Source: an uncultured Thiotrichales bacterium
GTDB taxonomy: Bacteria; Pseudomonadota; Gammaproteobacteria; CAIRSR01
DNA: 39,872 nt
NCBI GenBank assembly: GCA_903881315.1
Contig: CAIRSR010000022.1
Coordinates: 1 to 39,872 of the forward strand
Direction: 5' to 3'
Positions 16,560 through 27,200 of the stretch are shown piece by piece. The position numbers and the translations under genes are program-made. Positions within the stretch are counted from its first letter, which is position 1; every line of letters starts with the position of its first letter. The notes beneath the pieces are model-generated. The model was not told the DNA's origin. It searched no databases and saw only the letters and a list, made by a program, of their open reading frames with translations.

Positions 16560-16870
16560 GGCAGGGAGTCTCCTCGTCCTCGCAAGAAGCGTAGGCGCGG
16601 GAATTATTGAATGAACTGTTGCCTGGAGAGCATAAGGTGCGGCGAGCAGGGTGCCGCCCCCAAGCGTGGGGGTGCGCAGCGTGTGAAGGACTTTTTGAAA
16701 ACGGCGATAACGGATCGACATGTCTTTGGGGTGCCTTCGGGCCTGAAGCTGCGGCCCTCACTGGAGGGCACAGGTTGGTGCGCATTGGCCAACACAATAC
16801 CACGTAGAACCATGTTTTTCATCGCCCCCCTGAGTGTGGGTGTGTCATCCAACGAACTGGCGTAACCACG
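16560..16870. promoter_or_regulatory. Divergent intergenic region between mepA and ccmD
   Basis: About 310 nt with no convincing gene. It should hold the promoters of the leftward mepA run and the rightward ccmDE pair. A 6-bp perfect hairpin (GCCCTC-ACTG-GAGGGC, 16754-16769) is visible. No clear -35/-10 pair was identified. Open frames here (for example 16611-16865) have no recognisable features. Confidence 0.4.
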
Positions 16871-17041
16871 ATGAGTAGTTTTTTTTACATGGGCGGCTAT
16901 GCGTTCTACGTGTGGATCTCCTACGGTCTGGCTGCGGCGATCTTGGTCTTTAATCTGGTGAGTCCATTATGGCAGCAGCGGCGCATCCTGCGTCGTTTGG
17001 CACGTCGCCAACGCCACGAGAGGAGCGTATCTGCCTCATGA
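16871..17041 (+). CDS. ccmD: Heme exporter protein CcmD
   Basis: A 56-residue protein with the CcmD layout: a short N-terminus with FYMGGYAFYVW, one membrane helix (ISYGLAAAILVFNLVS) and a basic C-terminal tail (RRILRRLARRQRHERS). CcmD helps release holo-CcmE from the CcmABC complex during cytochrome c maturation. Its TGA overlaps the ccmE ATG (ATGA), which supports both calls. No strong ribosome site is seen. The rest of the system (ccmABC, ccmFGHI) is not next to it. Confidence 0.85.
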   Translation: MSSFFYMGGYAFYVWISYGLAAAILVFNLVSPLWQQRRILRRLARRQRHERSVSAS

Positions 17042-17469
17042 CTGCACGCCGCCGCAGGTTACTCCTGGTAGTCGTTACCGTGATTGGGGTTGGGTTCGCG
17101 GTTACCTTCGCCATTCACGCCCTTCGCCAAAACATGTTGTTCTTCGTGAGTCCAAGCCAAATCGCAACGGATGCCCCACACGATCGCAATTTCCGCCTCG
17201 GTGGTTTGGTGAAAAAAGGCAGCCTCACCCGCGAAGCGGATGGGCTGACCCTCCATTTTTTGGTAACGGATCTGGCAAAAGAGGTCAGTGTCGTCTACAA
17301 AGGTGTTGTCCCTGATCTATTTCGTGAGGGACAAGGTGTGGTCGCGATGGGGCGTCTCCGCCCCGATGGCGTCTTTGCGGCAGAGGAGATCTTGGCCAAA
17401 CACGATGAAAAGTACACCCCTCCCGAGGTTAGTTCCGCCCTCAAGGCCGCCCGGCAGCCCCAACCGTGA
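17038..17469 (+). CDS. ccmE: Cytochrome c-type biogenesis heme chaperone CcmE
   Basis: CcmE is a membrane-anchored periplasmic heme chaperone that carries heme covalently to apocytochromes c. The 143-residue protein has an N-terminal anchor (RRRRLLLVVVTVIGVGFAV) and the OB-fold signatures FFVSPSQI, FRLGGLVKKGS and VVYKGVVPDLFREGQG. The heme-binding His is H122 in LAKHDEKYTPPEV, which also keeps the following Tyr. The start at 17038 is chosen because it overlaps the ccmD stop and gives the standard N-terminus; the longer frame from 16969 runs through ccmD. Confidence 0.95.
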   Translation: MTARRRRLLLVVVTVIGVGFAVTFAIHALRQNMLFFVSPSQIATDAPHDRNFRLGGLVKKGSLTREADGLTLHFLVTDLAKEVSVVYKGVVPDLFREGQGVVAMGRLRPDGVFAAEEILAKHDEKYTPPEVSSALKAARQPQP

Positions 17470-17488
17470 TCGCAACGCCACGGAGAGG

Positions 17489-17523
17489 CAAGCGCCGCTG
17501 AAGTCATGCTTGTGCGGCGCTTG
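17489..17523. terminator. Hairpin between convergent ccmE and GH5 genes
   Basis: CAAGCGCCGC (17489-17498) pairs perfectly with GCGGCGCTTG (17514-17523) around a 15-nt loop. It sits in the 57-nt gap between two converging stop codons. There is no clear T-run on either side, so it may act as a bidirectional, imperfect terminator. Confidence 0.5.
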
Positions 17524-17526
17524 GTG

Positions 17527-18645
17527 TTAGCGAAAATTGCCTGGGAACCACCCCCGTTCGACGCAATCGCGCAGACTCCAGCCGGGCATGGTCTCGGTCT
17601 TGTAATTCCAAAAAAACCAACCCAGATATTTCTCAAACACCAGGAGTTGGGCGGCTGCGTAGCCGCGATAGGCTACGTCTATCTGAAAACTGTCCATGCT
17701 CGGCATACCACTACCCGATGGGTCTTTCTCCCACAAGGCGATAAAGGTTGGATCCAGTCCTAGGCTCCATTCGCCACAATAGACTCGTTGCTCATCGCGA
17801 ATCATATTGCTTGCTTCCTCCCGCCAATCAACAACCGTGTGACGGAGGTGCTGATGGATATCCATGTTGACCTCATCGTGACTAAAACACTGATAGCGAT
17901 GAATATCCAGAACGACATTAGCAAGCGCCGGATCGCTCATCATATCAAGGTATTCTCGGTAGGAGCGAAAGCCATCGTGAAACACCACGGTGACATCTTC
18001 CGGTTTACAGTATTGACGAATCCGCTGATAGGCGTCGCGGTAAAATCTTTTTAGAATAGACGTCTCAATATCCCAACGCGGTTCATTCAGTGCTTCTATT
18101 CCGTGTAGCGAGGGGCGTTGATGATAACGCTCCGCAAGCCGTTCTAACACACCTAACGAATGCTCGATGTAGGCAGGATCGGTGTGCCACTCACAAACAT
18201 TCTGGATACCACCGTTGTCAAAGCCATTCTGGCACCCAGCAGCAGCATGGAGATCAAGCACCACCGCTAGGCCAAACTCCTCGGCCCAGTCGAATACTCG
18301 GTCAACAATCTCAATGCCACCCACCACAAACGGATAGGGATTCTCTCCATAGCTACGGTGATAGGGATAGTCCTTCCCGAATACCCAGTGCCCGACGGGT
18401 AGACGAACCGCATTGATGCCTATCTTCGCCAACCAGGCAAAATCATTGCGGGTGATATAGTGGTTCCAGTGCTGCTTGAGGGTCGCGTCTGCGCTGTCCC
18501 CTAACTCGACACAGTACGAAGTCTCATCGAGAGCGGTTAGTCCCGCGAATAGACTAGGTGTTATCCATTTTTCGAGCACCAGCCAGCCGCCAAGATTGAC
18601 GCCGCGTAGTTTCTTGCCGATATTTTTATCTTGTTCGTGATTCAT
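17527..18645 (-). CDS. Glycoside hydrolase family 5, exo-beta-1,3-glucanase-like
   Basis: A 372-residue GH5 (beta/alpha)8 hydrolase most like the fungal exo-1,3-glucanase type (subfamily 9), with LRGVNLGGWLVLEKWITPSLF-type residues near the N-terminus (13-33). The acid/base is E188 (ALNEP) and the nucleophile is E292 (CGEWSLG). Supporting residues include RLPVGHW (81-87) and HRYQCF (249-254). The expected activity is release of glucose from beta-1,3-glucans or related glucosides. There is no signal peptide, which is odd for an enzyme of this type and suggests an intracellular substrate or a non-classical route. GGAG lies about 8 nt before the ATG. It is convergent with ccmE and has no sugar-uptake genes beside it. 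Confidence 0.88.
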   Translation of the reverse strand: MNHEQDKNIGKKLRGVNLGGWLVLEKWITPSLFAGLTALDETSYCVELGDSADATLKQHWNHYITRNDFAWLAKIGINAVRLPVGHWVFGKDYPYHRSYGENPYPFVVGGIEIVDRVFDWAEEFGLAVVLDLHAAAGCQNGFDNGGIQNVCEWHTDPAYIEHSLGVLERLAERYHQRPSLHGIEALNEPRWDIETSILKRFYRDAYQRIRQYCKPEDVTVVFHDGFRSYREYLDMMSDPALANVVLDIHRYQCFSHDEVNMDIHQHLRHTVVDWREEASNMIRDEQRVYCGEWSLGLDPTFIALWEKDPSGSGMPSMDSFQIDVAYRGYAAAQLLVFEKYLGWFFWNYKTETMPGWSLRDCVERGWFPGNFR

Positions 18646-19673
18646 CGGATCTCCAGACAGTGTTGCTAGGAACAGATGCTGCTTTCTGGTGTCATGAGTA
18701 AAGGAATCGTTCGGTTAATGGGTTGCCGTGTTGCGGACGATTCCAGTGATGTTTATAAAGAAGGCCAGGCCTTTTTCGCTATGCCACTGTTTTATTACCG
18801 CCATGGGGCATTGATGCTGTATGGTCTTCTGCGGTAAATGATGATGGTAGATCTAACGCGCCTCATGTGTCTTTTGCGGTGTGTGCGCCGTTGCAATGGT
18901 GCGTAGCGAGCGCTTTGGCAAGTTGGTCGGCGCTCCTGCAATGGCGAAACGAATCGGTGCTATCTCCTTGCGGTCATTGAACGCGCCACACGGCCTGCGC
19001 TATGTGACCCTGCCTTATGAGAAACCGCTCGCTGATCATAGTTAGCTAACCGCCGAGGGGTGTCGAGCACGACCATGCCGCTATCTATGGGGATGGGCTT
19101 GTGTCTTCGTCTGGCGGGCCAGATCTCTCAGCAGTTGTGCCCGACCGACAGTGCAGGTTTGTTTGGGGCGACCCGCTTTATTAGGATCATACCTTGTCTG
19201 GGGCGCTGCATGGCGTTACCGAGCGCTATCAACCCCCCTTAATTGTGGATCCACGGGTGCGTTCGCGATCACTCGTCCCCGCAAAAATTCCTTGTGCGGA
19301 TCTTCTGGTGGCAAGGTCGTTCTACCGAGGTACACATCATCGCCATCGCGCACCAAAGGGGTGCGGATTCCCCACCCTCTTGAACCATTTTAGCAGGATA
19401 CCACCGCCCTGATGAGTGGCATATAAGATATTGCATTGAATACACAAGATAAACCAACTTGGCAAGGTTTGTGCTAAGTACAGCAGCGTACGAGGCTTAT
19501 TGGTTCTTTGTTGCCTTTTCTTTTGTCTTTGTGTTGTGTCTTGAGTGGGCTGGTAATTGCTGTGTGACCGATGCGGAGATTTATTGAAGAGTATTGTTGA
19601 GCCTTTAGTCTTACCTCCCTTACCGTTGCGAAAGACCGGGCCCTATCACTGTCCAGCAGGAGAGTAACTCATC
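18646..19673. other. 1-kb region without a clear gene, with a sigma-54-like promoter
   Basis: This region separates the leftward GH5 gene from the rightward porin gene. Open frames are short (60-80 codons) and interrupted, and none has a recognisable domain. The segment 18880-19400 is stop-poor in pieces across frames and might be a decayed gene; I saw only faint, frame-switching resemblance to known proteins and make no assignment. From 19400 the sequence becomes more AT-rich and contains the sigma-54-like site at 19459-19475. Confidence 0.4.
19459..19475 (+). promoter_or_regulatory. Candidate sigma-54 promoter for the porin gene
   Basis: TTGGCAAGGTTTGTGCT has GG (19461-19462) and GC (19473-19474) separated by exactly ten bases and matches TTGGCA of the sigma-54 consensus, with a near match at the -12 element. 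Transcription from it would leave a leader of nearly 190 nt before the porin ATG. The neighbouring glnK-amtB genes belong to classic nitrogen-limitation regulons, which makes RpoN/NtrC control plausible. No NtrC site was searched for computationally. Confidence 0.5.
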
Positions 19674-20810
19674 ATGAAGCAGAACAAATTAGTACACATG
19701 TCGTTTGCGCTCGGTTTGGTCGCTGTGCCTACCCTGACGTTGGCAGCCGAAACTCCAGCCAAGCCAGCGGTACCGACGCTGGGTGACATACTCGATGCCT
19801 CTGGTATCACCATGAGTGGCTATATTGATGCTGGTTACAATTATTTATCAACCGCTAAAGGGTCGAATACCTTTCGTGCCTTCGATACGGAAAAGAATAG
19901 TTTTGATCTGCATCAGTTTGCGCTCACCATTGCTAAGCAACCAAAGGAAGGATTTGGTGGACTGTTGAATATAACCGCTGGCGAGGACGCCAAGATTACC
20001 AAATCATTTGGTTGGGATACCAATAATCTCGACATCACCCAGGGCTATGTCAGTTACGCCGGCGGCCCATTGACCGTCATTGCGGGTAAGTTTGCGACCC
20101 TTGCCGGGGCTGAGCTGATCACGAGCCCATCGAATCCAAACATTTCGCACTCCCTGTTGTTTACCTACGGCCCCTATACCCATACTGGCCTGCGCGCCAC
20201 CTATGCGATGAGTGATACCGTAAGCTTCATTGCGGGGATCAATAATGGCTGGGATCAGCTTAAGGACGCCAATAGTAACAAAACCCTGGAACTGGGTGTG
20301 ACGGCGACGCCAAACAAGATGTTTTCATTGGCGGCGACTGGTTACAGTGGTGTTGAGCCGAGGGTAATGTCGGCTTCTTCGAGCCTTCCTCCTGGGCCGC
20401 AAGGCAATCGGACTCTCCTTGATTTGGTTGGCACCATTAACGCCACCGACAGCCTCACCTTTATCCTCAATTACGATGTTGCAAGCCAGGTCAATGCCAC
20501 GGCTACCGGTGGTAAGGCGAAATGGAATACCGTGGTTGGCTATGTCAATTATGCGATCAACGAACAATGGCGCACCTCGTTTAGAGCGGAGTCATTCGAC
20601 GACAAGGATGGTTATCGACTGTTGGGGGATGGCGTGAAGCGTAAGGTAAAGGATTACACCTTGACCGTTGCCTATATGCCAACGAAAAGCACCGAGCTGC
20701 GGGTTGAGGCGCGCCAAGATAAATCGGATCAGCTTGATTTTACCGGTTCCAACGGCGCTCTGAAGAAAGAGCAGGTCTCGTATGCGGTACAAGCGTTGTA
20801 CAAGTTCTGA
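19674..20810 (+). CDS. Outer-membrane beta-barrel porin (BBP2 / OmpL-like)
   Basis: A 378-residue outer-membrane protein. A signal peptide (MSFALGLVAVPTLTLAAE) ends near residue 26. The mature part has alternating amphipathic strands, family-like segments (SGYIDAGYNY, DLHQFALTIAK, DITQGYVSYAGGPLTVIAGK) and a terminal strand ending in Phe (AVQALYKF), the usual barrel-assembly signal. It would form a passive channel. The ATG has AGGAGAG about 8 nt upstream. Its position before glnK-amtB, together with the sigma-54-like promoter, suggests a channel used under nitrogen limitation, possibly for ammonium or small nitrogen compounds; that is inference. The 626-nt gap to glnK argues for separate transcription. 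Confidence 0.82.
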   Translation: MKQNKLVHMSFALGLVAVPTLTLAAETPAKPAVPTLGDILDASGITMSGYIDAGYNYLSTAKGSNTFRAFDTEKNSFDLHQFALTIAKQPKEGFGGLLNITAGEDAKITKSFGWDTNNLDITQGYVSYAGGPLTVIAGKFATLAGAELITSPSNPNISHSLLFTYGPYTHTGLRATYAMSDTVSFIAGINNGWDQLKDANSNKTLELGVTATPNKMFSLAATGYSGVEPRVMSASSSLPPGPQGNRTLLDLVGTINATDSLTFILNYDVASQVNATATGGKAKWNTVVGYVNYAINEQWRTSFRAESFDDKDGYRLLGDGVKRKVKDYTLTVAYMPTKSTELRVEARQDKSDQLDFTGSNGALKKEQVSYAVQALYKF

Positions 20811-21775
<965 letters not shown>

Positions 21776-21797
21776 ATGTCCTAATTGAGGAATTTCC

Positions 21798-23165
21798 ATG
21801 ACACAACGTCGTTACGATATTGGCCTGCGTGCGTTAGGTTTTTTCCTGCTCGCCGCAGCGCCACTGCTGACCTCTGCAGCAGATGCTCCACCAGCCCCCG
21901 CGCCGGTTCTGAATACCGGTGATACTGCGTGGATGCTTACCTCCTCAGGCCTGGTGCTACTGATGACGGTTCCTGGGCTTGCCCTGTACTACGCGGGTAT
22001 GGTGCGCTCTAAGAATGTCCTGTCGGTGTTGATGCAGTGTTTTGCAGTTACTTGTTTGGTAACGGTGTTGTGGGTGCTCTTCGGCTATAGTGTTGCCTTC
22101 GACACCACCGGCATGGCTCAGGGGGTAATCAATCTGAACGCCTTTGTCGGTGGTTTTGCCAAGGCGTTCTTGCAAGGGGTTGGCGTGAGTGCCTTGACTC
22201 AGCCTGACACCACGGTGCCAAACGCCATCCCAGAAACAGTCTACATGATGTTCCAGATGACCTTTGCCATCATCACGCCGGCCTTGATTGTTGGCGCGTT
22301 TGCGGAACGTATGAAGTTCTCTGCGCTGCTGTGGTTCATGGGCATTTGGTCGAGTCTCGTCTATCTGCCGATTGCCCACATGGTCTGGGGAGGGGCGGGT
22401 AGCTTCTTGGGTGACCTCGGTGTGCTCGATTTTGCTGGTGGCACTGTGGTTCATATCAACGCTGGTATTGCGGGCTTGGTGGCGGCACTCATGATCGGGC
22501 GGCGCAAGGGCTTCCCGACCACCGCTATGCCTCCGCATAACTTGGGCCTAACCGTCATCGGTGCCTCTCTGCTGTGGGTTGGTTGGTTTGGGTTTAATGC
22601 CGGTAGTGCGGTTGCTGCTAACGGTGCCGCCGGAATGGCCATGGCCGTAACCCAGATCGCTACCGCCAGTGCTGCCTTGGGGTGGATGTTCGCTGAGTGG
22701 ATCTCGCACGGTAAGCCGAGCGTCCTCGGCATCGTGAGCGGCGCGGTGGCGGGTCTGGTCGCCATCACCCCGGCCTCTGGTTTTGTTGGCCCCATGGGTG
22801 CTATCGCCATCGGCGCGGTTGGTGCGGTAATCGCCTTCTTTGCCTCCACCAAGTTCAAGCGCGCCATGGGTTATGACGACTCGCTGGACGTGTTTGGCGT
22901 ACATGCTGTCGCTGGGATTGTTGGTGCCTTGTTGACTGGCGTATTTGCTGCCGCCACCCTGGGCGGCTCAAAGGCAGACCTCAACATCACGAGTCAGCTC
23001 GGGATCCAGGCGATTGGGGTGTGCACCACCATCGGCTATGACCTGGTGATGACCTTTATCATCCTGAAGGTCATCGATCTCACCCTCGGCTTGCGGGTCA
23101 CGGAAGAAGAAGAGACGCAGGGTCTCGACCTCTCGCAACATGATGAGCGCGGTTATAACCTGTAG
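21798..23165 (+). CDS. amtB: Ammonium transporter AmtB
   Basis: A 455-residue inner-membrane ammonium channel with an N-terminal signal sequence (residues 1-26) and eleven expected membrane helices. The pore twin histidines are readable as H194 (IAHMVWGG) and H369 (FGVHAVAGIVG). Other family motifs include ALYYAGMVRSKNVLS and GAFAERMKF. Its cytoplasmic C-terminal tail (EETQGLDLSQHDERGYN) is the part contacted by GlnK. It is co-transcribed with glnK and ends at a strong intrinsic terminator. Confidence 0.96.
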   Translation: MTQRRYDIGLRALGFFLLAAAPLLTSAADAPPAPAPVLNTGDTAWMLTSSGLVLLMTVPGLALYYAGMVRSKNVLSVLMQCFAVTCLVTVLWVLFGYSVAFDTTGMAQGVINLNAFVGGFAKAFLQGVGVSALTQPDTTVPNAIPETVYMMFQMTFAIITPALIVGAFAERMKFSALLWFMGIWSSLVYLPIAHMVWGGAGSFLGDLGVLDFAGGTVVHINAGIAGLVAALMIGRRKGFPTTAMPPHNLGLTVIGASLLWVGWFGFNAGSAVAANGAAGMAMAVTQIATASAALGWMFAEWISHGKPSVLGIVSGAVAGLVAITPASGFVGPMGAIAIGAVGAVIAFFASTKFKRAMGYDDSLDVFGVHAVAGIVGALLTGVFAAATLGGSKADLNITSQLGIQAIGVCTTIGYDLVMTFIILKVIDLTLGLRVTEEEETQGLDLSQHDERGYNL

Positions 23166-23184
23166 TGGTTAGCGCATGTAACCA

Positions 23185-23226
23185 ACAGGGCCTACGCAAA
23201 GAGGATTGCGTAGGCCCTGTTTTTTT
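23185..23226 (+). terminator. Intrinsic terminator after amtB
   Basis: A perfect 15-bp stem (ACAGGGCCTACGCAA at 23185-23199 with TTGCGTAGGCCCTGT at 23206-23220) has a 6-nt loop and is followed by a run of seven T. It begins 20 nt after the amtB stop and closes the glnK-amtB operon. Confidence 0.95.
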
Positions 23227-23334
23227 GTGGTGAACGCAAGCGACAAAGGCTCACTACTTGCATTCCTGATTATTCCCGCCTCCAGGCTGAGGTATTGAAG
23301 GTTTTTGGGGGTGCCAACCCCCTCAACCCCCCCC

Positions 23335-24021
23335 CTACGCTAACTCCCAATCGCGGCACACCAATTCGCCACACGCTGGCCCATCATAGGCGAGGCTGCC
23401 GAAGTACCCCTCGGAAAGGGCAATGTCCCAGAACCGATAGCGTCCCACATCGCTTGGGCAGTACTCCGATTCGAGTAGCGCCGGAGGGGCTTGGCAGGTG
23501 ACGCTAAACTGGTTGAGCGGCAGGGATAGGCCAAGCCCCTTGGCCTTGATGTAGGCCTCCTTGCGGGTCCAGGTGCTGAAAAAGGCCGAGACAAAGGCCT
23601 GCTCGTCGAGCCCACGGAGGGCTTGGTATTCGGCTGCGCTAAAAAAGCGCCGCACCAGATCGAGCCGCTCCACAACGGGCGAGGGTCGCACCGCCTCGAC
23701 ATCAACGCCGATGTCTCCAGTCTCGGCCACCGCGAGGAGTGCCAAGTCTTTGGCGTGGCTTAGGTTAAAGACGGGTGACGCGGTGCCTTCCAACGCAGGC
23801 TTGCCCCAGGCATTGTGGGTAAAGCGTAAAGCGCTGATGGGTTGTTGCGCCGCTTCGGCGAGCAACAACCGCGTTGCGCCATGGGCAATCACGAAGCGTT
23901 GCCGGAGTTCGTGGCTCCGAAAACGATCCGCCCGCGCTTTTTCTGTGCTGTCTAGCAGGGGCAGCAGGCGCGTCGTCCAGGTTTCGTTAGTGAGCGCAAT
24001 GCGCCAGACTGTCAATGTCAT
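23335..24021 (-). CDS. 4'-phosphopantetheinyl transferase, Sfp type
   Basis: This 228-residue enzyme moves the phosphopantetheine arm of CoA to a serine of carrier proteins. Family motifs are complete: WGKPAL (72-77), FNLSHA (85-90), GVDVEAV with D107 and E109, and WTRKEAYIKAKGLGL with K154 and E155. The ATG at 24021 is chosen because the family starts near there (MTLTVWRIAL) and GAGG lies about 10 nt upstream; the 38-codon longer frame is Pro/Lys-rich and unlikely. It is divergent from the NRPS gene by 240 nt and very probably activates the NRPS carrier domains (S1096 and S2507). Confidence 0.92.
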   Translation of the reverse strand: MTLTVWRIALTNETWTTRLLPLLDSTEKARADRFRSHELRQRFVIAHGATRLLLAEAAQQPISALRFTHNAWGKPALEGTASPVFNLSHAKDLALLAVAETGDIGVDVEAVRPSPVVERLDLVRRFFSAAEYQALRGLDEQAFVSAFFSTWTRKEAYIKAKGLGLSLPLNQFSVTCQAPPALLESEYCPSDVGRYRFWDIALSEGYFGSLAYDGPACGELVCRDWELA

Positions 24022-24261
24022 CTTGTCGCGACCTCTGCAAGCCAACAGAACGCTCTGAAGTTTATTGGGTAAAGAATGACCCGCTTCTGGTTTAGAATTG
24101 GCGGGTGGCGGTTTCTTGATCATACCCTTAATCACGCATCATTCATGTGGTTTGTGGGGGCGAGAGCCATGGGTATGGTGAGAGCCGCGATCGCCTGATT
24201 ATGGTGATTCTATTATCACTTGAGTAGTGTGTTGGAGCAGAAGGTAACGAGGGTATTGTAA
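24022..24261. promoter_or_regulatory. Divergent region between the PPTase and NRPS genes
   Basis: 240 nt that must hold the promoters of both genes. TATTAT at 24211-24216 could be a -10 element for the NRPS, and it lies in a small dyad (GTGAT-TCTATT-ATCAC). GAGGG at 24249-24253 is the NRPS ribosome site, 8 nt before the ATG. Confidence 0.4.
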
Positions 24262-27200
24262 ATGACGATGCTTGACGAGGCTGTGCTGGATCTGGTGGCG
24301 GAACTGGAAGTGCTGGACATCAAACTGAGCCTAGAGGGTGAGGCGCTGCGCTACAGCGCCCCCAAGGGTGGCATTGACTCGGCGTTACTGGCGCGGATGA
24401 AGACCCACAAGCAGGGTATCCTGACCCTGCTGCGCGAGCGCGCTCGGGCGGCACAGTGGTTGGCCGCGCCGATTTCGCCACAACCTGCTGGCACACTGCT
24501 GCCGCTCACCTTTGCCCAGCAGCGCTTTTGGTTCCTCGATCAGATGGCCGGTGGGAACTCGCCGATATACAACATGCTGCCGATTGTCATGCGGGTTGAC
24601 GGGGCGTTGGATGGAACCCTCTTGCCGGGGGTGATGGATACGCTTGTCCAGCGCCATCAGGTGCTGTCAAACCGTTTTGCTATCGATGGCGATGCCCCCT
24701 ATCAATGGCCCGGGCAAAAGGGCTCGGTGTCGATCAGTCACTATGATTTTCGTGTGCTAGCCAAGCACGAGGCGGAGCTTGCCATCACGACGACAATCCG
24801 TGAGGAGGGGGAGCGCACCTTCGACCTCACGCGGGGTGGGCCGTTGCTGCGACTCGGTGTGATCCGGACTGCCGAGCAGAGCCACATCCTGGTGCTGACC
24901 ATGCACCATATTGTCGGGGATGGCTGGTCGATGGGGATCCTGGTCGCGGAGTTTTCCGAGTTGTATCGGGCGGCGCAACGCGGAGTATCGCTCACGCTGT
25001 CGCCGCTGCCGATCCAGTACGGTGATTTCGCCGCCTGGGAGCGCAAACGGCTCCAGGGCGTCTTTCTCCAGCAACAGATCCACTTTTGGCGTCGCGAACT
25101 CGCGGGTGCGCCAACCCTCCTGGAACTCCCGACCGATCGCCCCCGGCCCCGCCTCCAGAGTTACAACGGCACGACCTATTCGTTCCTGCTCGATCAGGCG
25201 CTGACGTTACGGGTACGCCAGGCCTGCAGCCGTTTCGGTGTGACGCCGTTCATGTTGTTGCTGGCGGCGTTTGGGACGCTGCTCAGTCGCTACAGCGGCC
25301 AAGACGACATCATCATTGGCACGCCCATGTCGGTTCGTCCGCATCCCCAGTGCGAGGGGTTGATTGGCCTCTTCTTAAACACCCTGCCGCTGCGCGTTGA
25401 CCTCACCGGCAACCCGAGTTTCTCTGATGCGCTGCAGCGGACACGACAACACGCGCTGGCGGCCTATCAACATGGCGAGGTGCCGTTCGAGGATCTGCTC
25501 CAGGCGTTGCGCATCGATCGTGCGCTGAACCATACCCCATTGTTCCAGGTGTTGTTCGCCCTCCAGAACGCGCCGATCGAGCCCATCAATATCAGCGGGC
25601 TCACCATTACCCCGCTCGAGACGGAGAATACCAAAGCACCCTTTGATCTCGTGCTTTCTATGGAGGAGATAGCCGAAGGTATCAGCGGTCGTTTCCGCTA
25701 CAACAGCGATCTGTTTGACCGCGCCACCATCGTGCGTTTGGCCGACCACTTCTTGCGGCTGCTGGATGGGGCGCTGGCCGACACCAACCAGGCCATCGGT
25801 CTGTTACCCCTTCTTAGCAAAGCCGAACTCGACACTGACTATCTGCGGCGCGGTGGCGGCCAAAGCTTCCCGGTAACAGAGACCCTGGTAACCCTCTTCG
25901 AGCGACAGGCCGCCCAACACGCGACCGAGACCGCACTCGTCTGTGAGACCGTTGCTTGGCGCTATGAGGAATTGAATGCTCGGGCGAACCGCATTGCGCA
26001 ACGCCTGGTACGGCTCGGCGTACAGCCAGGTCATCGGGTTGGCTTGTGTATGCAGCGCTCGGCGGATCTCGTCGCAGCACTGCTTGCGATCCTCAAGACT
26101 GGCGCGGCCTATGTGCCGCTCGACCCGACCTATCCACCCGATCGTCTGACGTTTATGGTCGAAGACGCGGGGCTTGTTGTTGTCGTGACCGACCCTGCAT
26201 CCATTGGGGTGGTGCCACCCACGGTGAGCTGTTTGCTGGATGTGGGCGCAGCAGACCTAAGCGCAGAGCCGCACGATAATCTCGCGCTCGCGCTCGCTGT
26301 TGAGTCCACCGCCTATGTGATCTACACCTCGGGTTCTACTGGGCGGCCCAAGGGGGTTGGGGTCACTCACGCGAATGTGGTGCGTCTGTTCTACTCGACC
26401 GAGGCACTGTACGGTTTTGACGCAAGCGATGTGTGGACGTTATTCCACTCCTATGCCTTTGATTTCTCGGTATGGGAGTTGTGGGGGGCGCTCCTCTATG
26501 GTGGACGGCTCGTGGTGGTGCCCTACTGGGTGAGTCGCTCCCCAGACGCCTTCTTCGACCTGCTGCAACAACAACAGGTAACGGTGCTAAACCAAACGCC
26601 GTCGGCCTTCCGCCAGTTGATGGAGATCGATCGCCGTAAGGGGGTGCGCCTCACGGCGTTGCGCTGGGTGATCTTCGGCGGGGAGGCGCTAGAGACCAAG
26701 AGTCTCGAAGGCTGGTGTACCCGCTATGGGTTCGAACAGCCACAATTGATTAATATGTACGGCATCACTGAGACCACGGTGCATGTCACCTACCATCGGT
26801 TGCTGGCGGCTGACCTCGCGCGGGGCGGTAGCGTGATCGGTGCGCCCTTGCCTGATCTAACCCTCGACCTTCGCGATCGCTATGGTCAGCCGGTGCCGAT
26901 CGGGGTGGCGGGTGAGATCCTGGTTGGTGGCGCTGGTGTCGCCGAAGGGTATCTGAACCGGCCAGAACTGACGGCAGAGCGCTTTGTCGCTGCGAGTACG
27001 CTTGGTGTCAGTGGCGGGGGGGAGCCGGCGCGGGGACGCATCTACCGCAGTGGCGACTTGGCGCGGCGTTGTGCCGATGGGCAGCTTGAGTACCTGGGGC
27101 GCATCGATCTCCAGGTCAAGATTCGCGGGTTTCGCATCGAGCTTGGCGAGATCCAAAACCAGATGGCCGCCTTTCCTGGAGTGACCCATGCGCTTGTCAC

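Noticed and set aside
18880-19400. Faint, frame-switching resemblance to the C-terminal part of CTP synthase
   Set aside because: Only three short patches in different frames look alike and the key glutaminase motifs are absent; chance cannot be excluded, so no pseudogene was called.
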